Program-made: the position numbers and the translations under genes
In this document: positions 32,835-44,200 of the stretch, piece by piece
Position numbering within the stretch: the first letter of the stretch is position 1
Layout of the letters: every line of letters begins with the position of its first letter
From: Simmondsia chinensis
Taxonomy: Eukaryota > Streptophyta > Magnoliopsida > Caryophyllales > Simmondsiaceae
Direction: 5' to 3'
Length of the DNA stretch: 64,000 bases
Assembly (NCBI GenBank): GCA_018398585.1
Contig: JAGTTD010000001.1
Location: 4,280,501 to 4,344,500 of the forward strand
Notes under the pieces: model-generated
Databases searched by the model: none
What the model saw: the letters and a program-made list of their open reading frames with translations, nothing else
What the model was told of the DNA's origin: nothing

Positions 32835-35800
32835 TGTTAGGAAAATATCTCAAAATTCCTTGGAAGTTCAAGTAGGGATGCAGTGAGGAGGCTGATAGAT
32901 CGGGTGAAGCTCGATCGATTTGGAATCTTATGTAAGTCAAGGACGCCTGCAGTGAGCTCGCCGATCGATTGAGATCCCCCGATCGATCGGGAATTGCGTT
33001 TCCACGTGGGTATAAATTGTGATGTAGGGTTCGTACGTTTGTATCCAAAATATTCTTGTGAGGTTTTCCCAGCGGTGCCACCAAAGAAAAGAGAGAGAGA
33101 GAGAGAAAATGAGTGATTGTAATTCTTCTTTTCGATTTCGATTCAATAATAAAAGCTCCAATCTTCGCCCGTAGTTTCCCCCCTTTCGATTGTAAAGGGG
33201 TTTCGACATAAATCCTTGTGTCGTTTGTTTCTTTTCTCTTTTAGTCCATTTACTTCTCGTATTGTCGTGGTATTTGATTCGGATTGCATACCCGGATTAT
33301 AGTTTTTCCGCACAAATTGGTATCAGAGCCTGGTTATTCAAATTGGTACAATGGCATCAGGTATTAAGACCAAGGTAGAGAAGTTCGAAGGTCAAGGTAG
33401 CTTTAGCTTATGGCAAGTCCGTGTGAAAGGACTCTTGACTCAGAATGGCTTTAAAAAAGCACTAGACGAAAAAGAGAAGAAACTCGAGACCATGACCGAG
33501 GCACAATGGGAAGAGTTGGATGATAAGGCTCTCACGGCGATACAGATGTGTTTAGCAGATGATGATTTGACAGAGGTCTTGGAGATGAAAACCGCAAAGG
33601 AGCTATGGGAGAAATTACTGGACATGTTTTGCCACAAGTCAGTCTCCAACAAATTCGCAGTGAAGCGTTGGTTATTCACTTTCCGTATGACAGAAGGTAC
33701 ATCTCTTAAGAATCATCTTAGCGAGTTTACTTCTATCTTACAAGAATTAAAGGAATTGGATGATGTCCCTAAGGACAAGGACCAAGCTATGTTGTTACTG
33801 TGTTCGCTCTCTAATTCGTATAAGGGCTTTGTAGAAAGCATGATATACGGGGGTAGGCCGTCCATTACTGTTGATGAGGTGAAAAGAAACCTTGTGAGTA
33901 AAGAATGAGTAGATAGGGAGTTATCTGACTCGGTGAATGACTCAGGTGGTGGTTTGCATGTGAGAGGAAGAACATAACATAGGGGATCCGATGGTGGAAA
34001 AAAGTCTAGGTCTAAATCTAGCTATAAGAACATGTCGTGCCATTATTGTCACAAGAAAGGGCACATAAAGAAGAACTGTTATAAATATAAAAATAAATTG
34101 AAAGAAGATAACAGGAGTGACCAGGGTACAAATAAGTCCGCTGAGGCTAGTGTTGTAGAGGATGATAGTGATGGGGAGTTTCTTTTAGTTGCTGATTCTC
34201 AGTCCAGGCCCAAGGATAAGTGGGTCATGGATTCAGGTTGTTCATATCACGTTAGCCCAAATAGAGACTGGTTTTCCACGTACAAGTCTATACAGGGTGG
34301 AGTTGTCTTGATGGGTAACGATACTGCTTGTAAGGTAGTGGGGATTGGGACAATTCGTGTCAGGATATTTGATGGGACTATTAGAACTTTGAGTGATATA
34401 CGTCACGGCCCGGAGTTGAAGAAAAACTTGATTTCTCTAGGTACCCTTGACTCTAGTGGGTACAAGTACACTGCTGAAGGTGGAGTTCTGTTGGTCAGTA
34501 AGGGTGCCTTAGTTGTGATGAAAGGAAAAAGGGTAGGTACTTTGTATGAGCTTGTAGGTACCACCGTGACTGGTTCAGTTGTTGTTTCCACATTTACTAT
34601 GACAGATGCAGAGATCACGAGACTGTGGCACATGAGATTGGGGCACATTGGTGATAAGGCATTGTCTGAGTTGAGTAAAAGGGGACTGCTTTGTGGTCAG
34701 TCAACAGGACTGATGGAATTTTGTGAGCACTGTGTGTATGAGAAGCAAAAGAGAGTCAGCTTCAAGCCAACAATGCATCAGACAAAGGGAACGTTAGATT
34801 ATATACATTCTGATCTGTGGGTACCTTCCAGAGTGGCTTCTAAAGGTGGGTCTAGGTATCTTCTAACGTTTACTGATGATTATTCACATAAAGTTTGGGT
34901 CTATTTTTTGAAGTAGAAAAACGAGGTGTATGATATCTTCAAGAAATGGAAGATTCTGCTTGAAAAACAGACATGAAAGCTGATAAAGAGGTTGAGGACT
35001 GATAATGGTCTTGAGTTTGTTGAAGGTGACTTCACTAGGTTTTGTGAAGATTAGGGTATAGTCAGACACAGGACATGTACAGGTCAACCTCATCAAAATG
35101 GAGTGGCTGAAAGATTGAACATGACGTTACTTGAGAAGGCTCGATGTATGCTTTCAAATGCAGATTTGAAAAGAGAATGGTGGGCAGAAGCAGTTAGCAT
35201 GGCTTGCTACCTTGTGAACAAGACACCGCATTCTTCATTGCAGATGAAGGCACCTGAAGAGGTATGATCTGGTTTTACTTCTGATTATTCTCAGATTAAA
35301 GTATTTGGTTGTCCTGCATATGCTTATGTTAATAATGGAAAGCTGGAGCCTAGGGCCAAGAAATGCATCTTTCTTGGTTATTCGTCAGGTGTGAAGGGAT
35401 ATAGGTTGTGGGATCCCAGTGCTAAGAAGTTTCTGACTAGTAGAGATGTTACCTTTGATGAGTCTGCTCTACTACATCCGCCACACACCCTCCATTGATA
35501 GTGACTCAGTTCAGATTGAGGTACCTGATGTTACATAGATACAGTCAGATCAGTAGGTAGTTCAGCTAGAGAGTATTCTGGCACCTCAGGTACGGGTTTC
35601 TGATGTTGTTGATAATGCAGAAACAGGTCAGCAGGTGGAGAATAATACTATTGTTGGTGGTAGACAGAGGCGACAGATCAGGCCTCCAGAGTGATATGGA
35701 TATAAGGAGCTGACTGCTTATGCTCTTACTACTGCCGAGTCTTTTGATGACGGCGAGCCGACTTTGTATTCAGAGGCTGTATCGAGATCAGATGCTGAGA

Positions 35801-37867
35801 AGTGGCTCGTTGCTATGAATGAAGGGATGCAGTCACTTCATAAGAACCAGACATGGGAATTGGTGAAGCCTCAAACAAGGAAGAGACTGATTGGTTGCAA
35901 ATGGGTCTTCAAAAGAAAGGAGGGCATTCCTGGAGTTGAAGATGCAAGATTCAAGGCACGTTTGATAACTAAAGGCTACAGTCAGGTACAGGGTGTTAAT
36001 TTTCATGATATATTTTCACCTATAGTTAGACATACTTTGATTCGTGCGCTTTTGTCTTTAGTTGCCATGCATAACTTAGAGCTTGAGCAGTTAGATGTAA
36101 AGACTGCATTTTTGCTTGGTGAACTAGAAGAGAGTATCTATATGCATCAACCCGAGGGCTTCGTTGTAGAAGGAAAGGAAGACCATGTATGTTTTCTTAA
36201 GAAATCTTTGTATGGTTTGAAGCAATCTCCTATACAGTGGTATAGGAGATTTGATCAGTTCATGACAGGTCATGGGTACATCAGGAGTAAGTACGACAGT
36301 TGTGTGTACTTCAGAAAGACTGATACAGGCTCCTTTGTTTATTTGCTTTTATACGTTGATGATATGTTGATTGCAGCACAAGACATGAAGAATGTTGATG
36401 ACTTGAAATCTATGTTGAAGAGTGAGTTTGAAATGAAAGATCTTGGAGCAGCTAAGAAGATCTTAGTCATGGAGATTCATAGAGACCGAAAAGCTGAAAA
36501 AATTATGCTTGTCTCAGGAAAAGTATATTGAGAAGGTATTAGACAGGTTTCATATGAAGGATGCTAATCCAGTTAGCACGCCCTTAGCAGCTCACTTCAG
36601 ACTTTCAACATTGGATTCACCTTAGACTGAGGAGGATGTCAGGTACATGTCTCAGATTCCCTATTCTAGTGCAGTGGGCAGTATTATGTATGCTATGGTT
36701 TGTACGCGTCCAGATATTGCTTTTGCAGTGAGCAGAGTTAGTAGGTATATGTCGAATCCAGGTAAAGAGCATTGGCATGTGGTGAAGTAGATTCTCAGGT
36801 ATCTTCGTGGAACTTCTGATATTTGTTTAGAATATGGGAAAAGTAAGTGTTGCTTGGTTGGGTATGTAGATTCTGATTATGGTGAAGACCTCGATAAGAG
36901 AAAGTCCACATCAGGGTATGTGTTTTGTTTAGGTGACACAGCTATCAGTTGGAGAGCGTGTCTACAGTCTATTACAACACAGTCTATTACCGAGGCCGAG
37001 TATATGGTAGTCACAGAAGCATTCAAAGAAGCCGTCTGGTTGAAGGGTTTGATTAGTGAGATCAATACTGAGTAGGGCACTGTTAGAGTCTGCCATGATA
37101 GTTAGTCCGCCATTCACCTACCTAAGGATCAGATGTCATATCATGACAGAACGAAGGATATAGATGTGAAGCATCATTTCATTAGAGATCTAATTGATGA
37201 GCGGAAGGTGGAGTTGAAAAAGATTGGGACTGAGGACAATCCAACTGACATGTTCACTAAGATACTACCAGGGAGCAAATTCAAGCATTGCTCGAATTTG
37301 GTGGGTCTTTGCATTTGATGTGTGTTAGCCCCGGTTGAGGGGGCGTTTGTGGAGAAGGTGAAGTTATTTTATCGTTGATGTTAATTTTGGGCCAAGTTGG
37401 AGATTTGTTAGGAAAATGTCTCAAAATTCCTTCGAAGTTCAAGTAGGGATGCCGTGAGGAGGATGATCGATCGGGCGAAGCTCAATCGATTCAGAATGCT
37501 ACGTAGGTCAAGGACGCCTGCAGTGAGCTCGTCGATTGATCGGGAACCGCGTTTCCACACAGGTATAAATTGTGACGTAGGGTTCGTACGTTTGTATCCA
37601 AAATATTCTTGTGAGGTTTTCCCAGCGGCGCCGCCAAAGAAAAGAGAGAGAGAGAGAGAGAGAGAGAAGGAGCGATTGTAATTCTTCTTTTCTATTCAAT
37701 AATAAAAGCTCCAATCTTCGCCCGTGGTTTTCTCCCCTTTCGATTGTAAAGGGGTTTCCACGTAAATCCTTGTGTCGTTTGTGCTTTTCTCTTTTAGTCT
37801 ATTTACTTCTCGTATTGTCGTGGTATTTGATTCGGATTGCACACCGGGATTATAAGTTTTCCGCACA
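32835..37867 (+). mobile_element. Ty1/copia retrotransposon 2 (Tork/Tnt1-like), full length
   Basis: The LTRs at 32835-33314 and 37406-37867 start TGTTAGGAAAAT and end CCGCACA. The primer-binding site TGGTATCAGAGC follows at 33318-33329. The flanks GAAAT (32830-32834) and GAAAC (37868-37872) are a TSD with one mismatch. The 3' LTR lacks about 18 bases of a GATCGATCGG-type palindrome block present in the 5' LTR, and has a longer GA repeat (37641-37668). The element belongs to the same family as copia 1 by gag, protease and LTR layout, but is better preserved. Confidence 0.93.
33351..37319 (+). pseudogene. Copia 2 gag-pol polyprotein, interrupted
   Basis: Gag opens MASGIKTKVEKFEGQGSF at 33351 and runs 185 codons to a TGA at 33906-33908. 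The zinc knuckle [16 protein letters not shown] is at 34038-34085, protease [10 protein letters not shown] near 34225, the GAG-pre-integrase box (LWHMRLGHI to [11 protein letters not shown]) at 34624-34763, and integrase DLWVPS and RTDNGLEF at 34815-35020. Reverse transcriptase (35764-36531) is open and contains the intact YVDDMLI box near 36355. RNase H is at 36854-37075, and ends LPGSKFKHCSNLVGL. Stops at 34914-34916 and 36529-36531 and others between 34970 and 35700 prevent a full polyprotein. The reverse transcriptase part is notably intact for a dead element. Confidence 0.9.
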
Positions 37868-37872
37868 GAAAC

Positions 37873-38381
37873 ACATTATGAACATATATCTATATATGTG
37901 TTTTCTTCGGTAATTGAAATCAAGCCAAAAAGCACCAATGTGTTGGGTCAGAAACAACTCGACAACATATATGTATATCTATAATATAAAAAATCCACAT
38001 ATTAGCTAATATTATTGTGATCGATACTGTTTAGTGAAACTTCAGGTGCTTCTACCGTGGCAACAAGTTCAACATAGTTGAATCGGTTGAGCTGAAAATG
38101 TCTATATGTTCTAAAAAATTGCCGTGAAATTTTCACTATAATCTTTAAGGACATCTCCAATTCTAGCTTTTAGTGGTTTTCTGTGGTAAAAGTAATTTCT
38201 GGATTGCGTTTCTCGTTTGTAACAAAAAATAGTATCCAAAGTGCTTGGTATTTATTTGTCATCAACTTATCACTACCGACCCCAAAAAAAATGAATACAA
38301 TTGATATATTTAATTTGAGTATATATATAGTTGGATATCGAAAAAATTATTTGTTTATTACTTAATAAATTTATACCATAT
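37873..38381. other. Intergenic, no gene
   Basis: AT-rich; nothing recognised. Confidence 0.4.
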
Positions 38382-38396
38382 ATAATCAGCTACATA

Positions 38397-39060
38397 AGTT
38401 GGTTAGAAGATGCGAATAATTCCATAATACAAATGGGAAAAGAAGGAGAGGCCGGCCAAAGAAGAGTTGGACGGAGACGATTTGATAAGACCTCACCCAC
38501 CTCAACCTAAATGAGGAGATGACCCTAGATAGAGTTGAGTGGACGGTAAGCATATGTGTGCCTGATGTAGAGGGTTAGAATAGGAGAGCTCATCCAACCT
38601 AATACTGGCACACCTAGGCTTATATGAATGCCTGCTTCATTGTATTTTATGCGGCCCAAAAAGTGTAAAATGTTATCCCACATTGGTGGGCAAGTGAAAA
38701 GAATACTAGTTTATATACCTAAGGGGCTACTCCACCCATTGCTAATTGGTTTTTGGATGGAACCTCCTTTGGTATGTAATAGTATGCAACTTTGGCCGTG
38801 TGTTGGTACATTTTGTTATGTCGCTTTGTCGCGTTATTGCCTATTACTATTGTGTGCTCTCTATTGGCTTGATATGTGTCATGTCCTATGCTTTTATGTT
38901 TGTATGATTTTATGCCTTTACACTTCTCAGGTTGGGGGTCCTCCGACACAGCCTCCCTTTAGTATAACACCCTGGAGGCACAAGGCTGCGTATATCCCAC
39001 CCCTCCCAAACCCTACATATGCGGGAGCTCTTGAGACACTGGATTTATTGTTGTTGTTGA
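38397..39060 (+). mobile_element. RTE LINE 3' fragment, interrupted by a TRIM-type LTR
   Basis: It starts in the last part of the ORF (VRRCE-like GTTAGAAGATGCGAATAATTC, KKSWTE, DLTHLNLNEEMT-like words at 38400-38540) and continues through the 3' UTR to the RTE tail (GTTGGGGGTCCTCCG, GGCTGCGTATATCCC, GGAGCTCTTGAGACACTGG, TTG repeats). An imperfect 15-bp flank, ATAATCAGCTACATA (38382-38396) versus ATAATTAGATACATA (39061-39075), fits an old TSD. The LTR fragment at about 38643-38790 interrupts it. Confidence 0.82.
38643..38790 (+). mobile_element. TRIM-type LTR fragment inside RTE 3' UTR
   Basis: It shares TCCCACATTGGTG, AATACTAGTTTATATACC, GCTACTCCACCC and TAATTGGTTTTTGGATGGAACC with the block at 10410-10548, and the second half with the TRIM LTRs at 31.3-31.9 kb. 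The ends are blurred. Confidence 0.55.
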
Positions 39061-39075
39061 ATAATTAGATACATA

Positions 39076-39743
39076 TGCCTTGGTTGATTAACATTAGAAT
39101 TAAATTCTCATAAAAAATTAATGTATCTAGTTACCCAGAATGAAAAATAGAACTTCTCATGCGAGGCTAGGTAAAAACAAACGAATTAAGGGGTTATTTA
39201 AGATACTTTCCATATTTTAAAAGAATTGGAGACTGGTGAGGAATTTCCACCTCCTATATTCTACAAATTTTTCTGGTAACCAAATAAGAGAACAAATATT
39301 CAGTTTCTCGTAAATTTTGATTGCTTGGTAATCAAACAAGGCCGATATATAACTTAATAAATTTGGATTTTATATATGATTGGAACACATAATTAGATGT
39401 AGTGCAAGAAAAAGGTAGAGTCTTGTTGCTTATCTTGCAAGAGACAAGGAGTTAAGGCATGCGCATGGGGCTCAATTCATAACTGCCATGCCCCCACAAA
39501 TGCATTATAATTTGTGGTCATCATCTGTCCCAACTTCGGACTCGACTGAAAACCCAAAGAAGTGTAAAAGTTAGACCGAATATTAGGTCTAAGAAAAACT
39601 GATAAAATTTACAAGTTAAACCGAACATCAGGTTTATGAAGGTTATTTAACTCTCTCTATTTATAAGATTATATATTGTATTTCTCTTCGACTTTTGTTA
39701 AAAGATCTTGTAGGCTTGAAGTAGACATAGGAGAACATATGCA
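39076..39743. other. Intergenic, no gene
   Basis: No gene or element signature seen. Confidence 0.4.
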
Positions 39744-39748
39744 GGTGC

Positions 39749-40248
39749 TGTTAAATTTCACCGGGCCTTTTTGGCCTGACCTACGGAGTTGGCATATATG
39801 AGATCCACATATAAGTCCAAATGAGGTCTATCCTAAAACTAATTAGCAATAGGTGGAGTAACTTAGTAGTCTTATTGTTAATGAGCCATCTTTCCTAAAA
39901 GCTTAAGCTGATGGGTGAAAGTCCATGATTGGTTTTATATTCTAACACGCCCCCTCACGCAAATGCCCATTTGGACTTGAAGCGTGGACACTGCACAGCC
40001 TACCTCATACCTTATACTTAAATATGTTAATATTAAAGTGGGGGCTTTTGGGATTCGAACTCATGACCTCTTGGTCACAAGGCCCTGATACTATGTTAAG
40101 GAACTATCTTTCCCAAAAGTTTAAGCCGATGGGTGAAAATTCATGATTGGTTTTATATTGTAACACTTATAAATTAATTTCTTCACTCTCACTACTCCTA
40201 TATATGAGATTCACATTTTAACTCACATGTGGAGTTCTTATTCTTACA
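39749..40248 (-). mobile_element. Solo LTR of the TRIM family, split by a SMART element
   Basis: On the + strand it opens TGTTAAATTTCACCGGGCCT, the reverse complement of the TRIM LTR end at 31480-31501. It continues through CCACATATAAGTCCAAATGAG and AGCAATAGGTGGAGTAA, is interrupted at 39876-40165, then resumes to ACTCACATGTGGAGTTCTTA. The flanks GGTGC (39744-39748) and AGTGC (40249-40253) differ by one base. Only one LTR is present, so it arose by LTR-LTR recombination or is a fragment. Confidence 0.78.
39876..40165 (-). mobile_element. SMART-type miniature LTR retrotransposon, 290 bp
   Basis: Two 72-bp LTRs (39876-39947 and 40094-40165) begin TGTTAA and end TAACA. Read on the minus strand, a primer-site-like AGTATCAGGGCC (40093-40082) and the sequence GACCAAGAGGTCATGAGTTC follow the 5' LTR, and a polypurine tract GCGTGAGGGGGCG precedes the 3' LTR. 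A perfect 5-bp TSD, CTTAT, lies at 39871-39875 and 40166-40170. The size and layout match the SMART group, described first from cereals and among the smallest LTR elements known. It has no coding capacity. Confidence 0.92.
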
Positions 40249-40253
40249 AGTGC

Positions 40254-40827
40254 CATCTAACGCACCCCAACAAACTCACGCATCGGGTGCATTGCGGTGT
40301 AGTGGCTTAGCTATATGCTAAGTCATTGCTTTAGCCTAAACAAACAAACCAAAGTTCTATGTCTTTCCCTTATATGATCCTCGTTCGACTTTTATGAAAT
40401 TGAAGAAGAAATAGGCAGGCAGCTTAGACTCTTTCCCGAAAAGAGCTCCAACCAATAGATGAAATTAGAGATGCTAACATAATAAAGATTTTGAACCCCC
40501 ACTCGTTCGGCTTTTATGATACTCTATTATTAAGCAAATATCTGAGACATATTGTAGTTCATTACTCCAAGTACGTTATAATAAGAATGTCATGTTAACC
40601 CTGGGTCGAAGTGCCATTCAGTCTTTTGTACCGCTGCCACAATTACAAAATATCCTATTACTCAATTACTATTTCATAACATGATCATGCACCAAATTAA
40701 CCGATCATATCCGAGTTTTTTTAATCCAAATTAACTAATTCTGAACATAAACTAAAGCAAATCCCATATTTAAAGAGCCCTATGTATAATTGCCCATTAT
40801 GATGTTATATTCATTGCAAATATGTCT
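40254..40827. other. Intergenic, no gene
   Basis: Nothing recognised. Confidence 0.4.
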
Positions 40828-40844
40828 ATGTATTAATTCCTAAA

Positions 40845-41101
40845 AAGGAACATACCCAGTGCCTCAAGGGCTCCCGTCTAGGCAGGGTCTGGAGGGGGCG
40901 GATGTACGCAACCTTTCCCCTTTAGGGTGTTAACCTGAAGAAAGGCTGTTTCCCAGTGCCCCCAACCTGAGGGTGAGGACTTCCCATGAGGTCACCCATC
41001 CTGGTACTACTCTTGCCCAAGCACGCTTAACTTCGGAGTTCTAATGGGATCCGGTAACTCCCGCCTATTACTCTGACCCAAGCACACTTATATTCTTTGG
41101 C
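40845..41101 (-). mobile_element. 5S rRNA-derived SINE with RTE tail, copy 2
   Basis: The perfect 17-bp TSD ATGTATTAATTCCTAAA lies at 40828-40844 and 41102-41118. On the minus strand, the 5S-like region (41055 to 40974) reads ACCGGATCCCATTAGAACTC, AAGTTAAGCGTGCTTGGGC, GTACCAGGATGGGTGACCTC and GGGAAGTCCTCA. It is closer to plant 5S than copy 1. The first 46 bases (41101-41056) contain a second partial 5S match (AAGTGTGCTTGGGTCAGAGT), suggesting a dimeric or rearranged head. The 3' part is the RTE tail (GTTGGGGGCACTGGG, GGGGAAAGGTTGCGTACATC, CCAGACCCTGCC, GAGGCACTGGG) but lacks the TTG repeats. Two independent copies with TSDs argue against chance fusion. Confidence 0.9.
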
Positions 41102-41282
41102 ATGTATTAATTCCTAAATGCAAAAAAAAAAAAAAGAAAATAATTCTCATTATAAGCTTTCCCTTTTAGCTCTCTCTCTCTCTCCCTTTTTTTTGACACA
41201 TATGTAACGGTTAGTGCTAGAGTGGCCACAAACCAATACAATTTTACTAAAACTCTTGAGTGACATTTTTTCCCCCTAGAGT

Positions 41283-44200
41283 ATGGGGTGGCTTACCCGA
41301 TTTTTAGTACGGTCCGTAGTGGTTCTAGTGGTGGTTGTGGCGGTGCTCAGTGGATTTGGTGATTGTAAATGTAGTATTGAGGGTATATTCAACTTCGGTG
41401 ACTCGAATTCTGATACGGGTGGGTTTTGGGCAGCGTTTCCTGCAGAGAAGGAGCCCTTTGGCATGACTTTTTTCAAGAAACCTGCTGGTCGTGCTTCTGA
41501 TGGCAGAGTTATTATTGATTTTTTAGGTAATTCTAATATAATAATTGATCTCTTGCACGTGATTTAATTATTTTTTGTGTAACCATGAGTCGGGTTTTGT
41601 TGATAGGGAATTCCTTATAACTCATTTTGGCGTAAAAAATAAATAGCAAACAAACTAAACACTTCATGACATTTTTAATAGGAAAACCATCTTAGAATAT
41701 TAGAGTATACAAAGTATTTTGTACTGTATTTATGTTTATTATATGGGTAATGTCTACCCTCCTGCATTATACTCTATACTATATACAAAATTATCTCATA
41801 CCTTCGGAGGATTATGCTTCCTCATTCTAAATGGTATTAGAGCACGTGATACTGTGTCGACCTAAACACAAACCCTAATGGTCTCTATCCATGTCTACTG
41901 CGGGCATATATTGCTGCCATTGACGAACTCACACCGCTGGCAGCTCCAATTGCCGCTGATGCTCACCAGGCATTGCCCCCGTTCGGATTTGGGGTTGCTT
42001 TATTTATGTTTATTATACGGGTAATTTTACCCTAGCACTTGCATTGTACTCTATACTACATATATATAGTTATCTTGTATCCTGAGAGGGTTACGCTTCC
42101 TCATTCTACGAGATTTTTTGACATAAAAATGACATATGGTGGCAGCTGAAGCAATAGAGATACCATATGTAAGTCCATACCTTAAGTCAATAGGAGCAGA
42201 CTACAGACATGGTGCCAACTTTGCAACAGCAGCATCCACAGTGCGTTTGCCCAACACGTCCCTCTTTGTAACTGGTGTCAGTCCTTTCTCTCTAGCCATT
42301 CAACTCAACCAAATGAAAGAGTTCCATGCTAGAGTTCTCGAGTTGAAATCCTCGGGCACCCAAGGTATGTACCGTGATGTTTTCTTCGATACAATTTGTC
42401 AAAGGGCGTTATGTTGAACGGATATTATGTTAATAAAGAATCTGTCGAACTTCAACGAGTCTTAGACCCAACCCAAGGTGTTGGAACATATGAGGTCCAT
42501 TTTAGAGTTGGCAAAATGTAACCCGACCCATTTAACCCGCTATTGGACCTGACCTTAACCCCAAAAATTTTGAAATTTATTGGGACCTGAACCCGAAAAT
42601 GAACAGAATCTAGTAGACCTAAAACCCAAAATGACCCGACTCGAATTAAACATAACCTAAGTTTGACCCAACTCGTAATGACCCGAGACTCGAGGTAGAC
42701 CCATCCTATAACATGAAATGACCCAAATAGAAATCCAATAAAATCTAAATAAATGGTAATTATAGTAATTTTCTTTTATAGTTTTAGTAATAATTTTCAA
42801 GGTTGAATAAATATATTATCGAAATAACATTATAGATCAACTTGAAATCCGACCCGACCCGAGGTCCCGAGATTGACTTGACCTGTGCCTAACCCAACCC
42901 GATTTTGACCTTACATGATGTTAACCCTACCCGAACCTGACCTAACCCAATTGGCAATTGCCATATAAGTCCAAGTGGGGCTCTATTCTAGAAGCAGTTG
43001 ACCACAAGTGGAGTAACCTATTAGGCTTGTATGTTGATCCCTTCTTTCTCGCAACTCTTTTACGAGATTCTCACTAAAATCAAATGTAGAGTACTTAACA
43101 AAATTGTTGGTTTTGGTGGATGATGTAGTGGCAACACCGATGCCGAGGGAGGAAATATTTGGGAAAGCATTGTACATATTTTACATAGGCCAAAATGATT
43201 TCACTGGCAATTTGGCTGCCCTTGGCATTGCTGGTGTCAAGCGTTTCCTGCCCCAAGTCATCTCGCAGATTGTTGACACTATCAAGGTCAGTTTATATAT
43301 ATGCATTTCTTTTCCGATAATTAATGACAAAAGTTGCGTTACAAAAACAGGTACACTCACAAAAGATGGACTTGATCGAATACGCAAATAAACTTGCAGT
43401 AGAAAGGAAATATTAAGAAGCTAACTCCCCAATAATGTTGATGTATTTTCAAAATGTGAATTGAAAAATATGTAAAACGTTGTTTGACATATGTATAAGA
43501 TGTGTTTGAGATAGTCCTGATATTGGTTCACGTGTTTGAAACATATTAGGGGTGTGTGTCGACACATGGGCCATGTGTATTGACACCCAATCCAACAGTA
43601 CCACTAGGGAACAGGTGTGTGTTGACACACAACCTTACAGAAGCGCACGGCAGAATGTTGTGTGTCGACACACAACCTTGCAGTGAGCTGTGCGTCAACA
43701 CACAGCCCCTGTGTGTCGACACACAGGTCAGATTTTCTAACAGTTCGCGCTATTTTTTCCCGAACGTTGTGGCCCTTTTTACTTGTTTTTAAAGGGACAT
43801 CTCTTCTCATGTAATACATATATATTCCCCATATTTCATTCTTGTGGATAAGACTTGAAGAACAAAAAATCCTTGAGAAAAAGAATTTGAGGAACAACTA
43901 CAAGTGTTCTTGTGTGAAATTTCAAGTGTTTGGTTTGTTAAACTTAATCAATCTCTCTACATTTTTGTCAATCTCTCCCTTTACACATCTTCACTCCATA
44001 TTTGGTTGTTGTTGTATCCCCGAAGATATTTCGTATACCGAAATAAGCCTTAAGGAAAGTGATTACATAGCCTCAGCGCCTGAGATCTTCTGGTTACCCG
44101 TTTGCAAGAATTTTGCAAGTATTTCTGAGATTTACGCTAACAAATAATATAGCACAACTGCCCTGACAAAGAGAGAAATATAATAAGGGACATAAATGAT

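Noticed and set aside
40974..41101. Cassandra TRIM (LTR carrying 5S)
   Set aside because: There are no TG/CA LTR ends, primer site or second LTR. The 17-bp TSD and RTE tail fit a SINE instead.
43550..43732. CRISPR-like array
   Set aside because: The repeats are short palindromes with irregular spacing in a plant LTR; no cas genes and wrong kingdom.
43556..43792. Repetitive Cys/Thr-rich reading frame of 78 codons
   Set aside because: It is the translation of the GTGTGTCGACACAC array in a solo LTR within an intron.
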